Shown here piece by piece: positions 5,662-5,785 of a stretch of DNA of 5,785 nt. Made by a program: the position numbers and the translations under genes. The notes beneath the pieces were generated by a model, which saw nothing but the letters and a program-made list of their open reading frames with translations, made no database searches and had not been told where the DNA came from. The DNA is from Deltaproteobacteria bacterium (GTDB lineage Bacteria > Desulfobacterota > Syntrophia > Syntrophales > Fen-1087), in contig JAPLJM010000224.1 of NCBI GenBank assembly GCA_026388595.1, positions 1-5,785 on the forward strand. Reading direction: 5' to 3'. The stretch's first letter is position 1. Each line of letters opens with the position of its first letter.

Positions 5662-5785
5662 ATGAAAAAGACGATAGGAACGATGGTAGCAGCAATGGTG
5701 TTGGTTTTTATAGGGATTCTTATTTTTGTAGAAGATGTTGCCGCCGCAAGGGAAACTGCCGGGGACGGCCGTTTCATCGCCTATG
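5662..5785 (+). CDS. Secreted protein, N-terminal fragment cut by the window edge (possible Lcl/DUF1566 domain)
   Basis: Only 41 codons are present and the frame is open to the end. MKKTIGTM, a long hydrophobic core rich in Val, Ile, Leu and Phe, and an AAA cleavage-like region near residues 27-29 form a clear signal peptide, so the product should be exported. The Shine-Dalgarno GGTGA (5651-5655) is 6 nt before the ATG. The last visible residues, GDGRFIAY, resemble the start of secreted Lcl/DUF1566-domain proteins, where such a segment precedes a 'GTVLDT...NLMW' motif. That motif would lie beyond the window, so the domain call is a guess from memory. The presence of a coding start is well supported. 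Confidence 0.7.
   Translation, partial: MKKTIGTMVAAMVLVFIGILIFVEDVAAARETAGDGRFIAY

Overview
The window looks like chromosomal DNA of a bacterium in the former Deltaproteobacteria (Desulfobacterota), perhaps Syntrophales-like. The evidence is moderately high GC, an intergenic palindromic repeat of a type I associate with that group, a DUF3467 protein, a probable CC/Se-motif protein, and a gene read through an in-frame UGA as selenocysteine. This placement is inference from content, not from a search.

Layout. Positions 1-1324 (minus) hold a two-gene unit: maf (nucleotide pyrophosphatase), then yggS (PLP homeostasis), overlapping by ATGA. Positions 1507-1818 (plus) hold the most interesting gene, a small exported MerP-like/HMA-fold protein. 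Its metal/redox motif is C-N-A-UGA, and a hairpin with bacterial SECIS geometry lies 11 nt after the UGA, so it is best read as a 103-residue selenoprotein. A caller that treats UGA as stop would reduce it to a 42-residue fragment or replace it with a false antisense frame. Positions 1902-2028 hold a 127-bp imperfect palindrome (MITE/REP-like) between the convergent selenoprotein and manC genes. Positions 2027-3097 (minus) encode a single-domain mannose-1-phosphate guanylyltransferase. Positions 3189-3467 (minus) encode a 92-residue protein with an adjacent Cys-Cys pair, probably the Cys form of the CC/Se-motif family. Positions 3598-5160 (plus), divergent from it, encode an L-lactate permease family transporter. 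Positions 5200-5490 (minus) encode a DUF3467 protein. Positions 5662-5785 (plus) hold the start of a secreted protein cut by the window edge.

How the genes relate. Most are separate housekeeping or metabolic units: nucleotide-pool sanitation and PLP balance, GDP-mannose supply for surface glycans, and organic-acid transport. The theme that may link two of them is thiol/selenol chemistry, seen in the exported CxxU HMA protein and the cytoplasmic CC protein. No mercury-resistance genes (merT, merA, merR) flank the selenoprotein, so a mer operon role is not supported here. No gene-free stretch exceeds 300 bases once the selenoprotein is recognised. No rRNA, tRNA, CRISPR array or transposase gene was seen.
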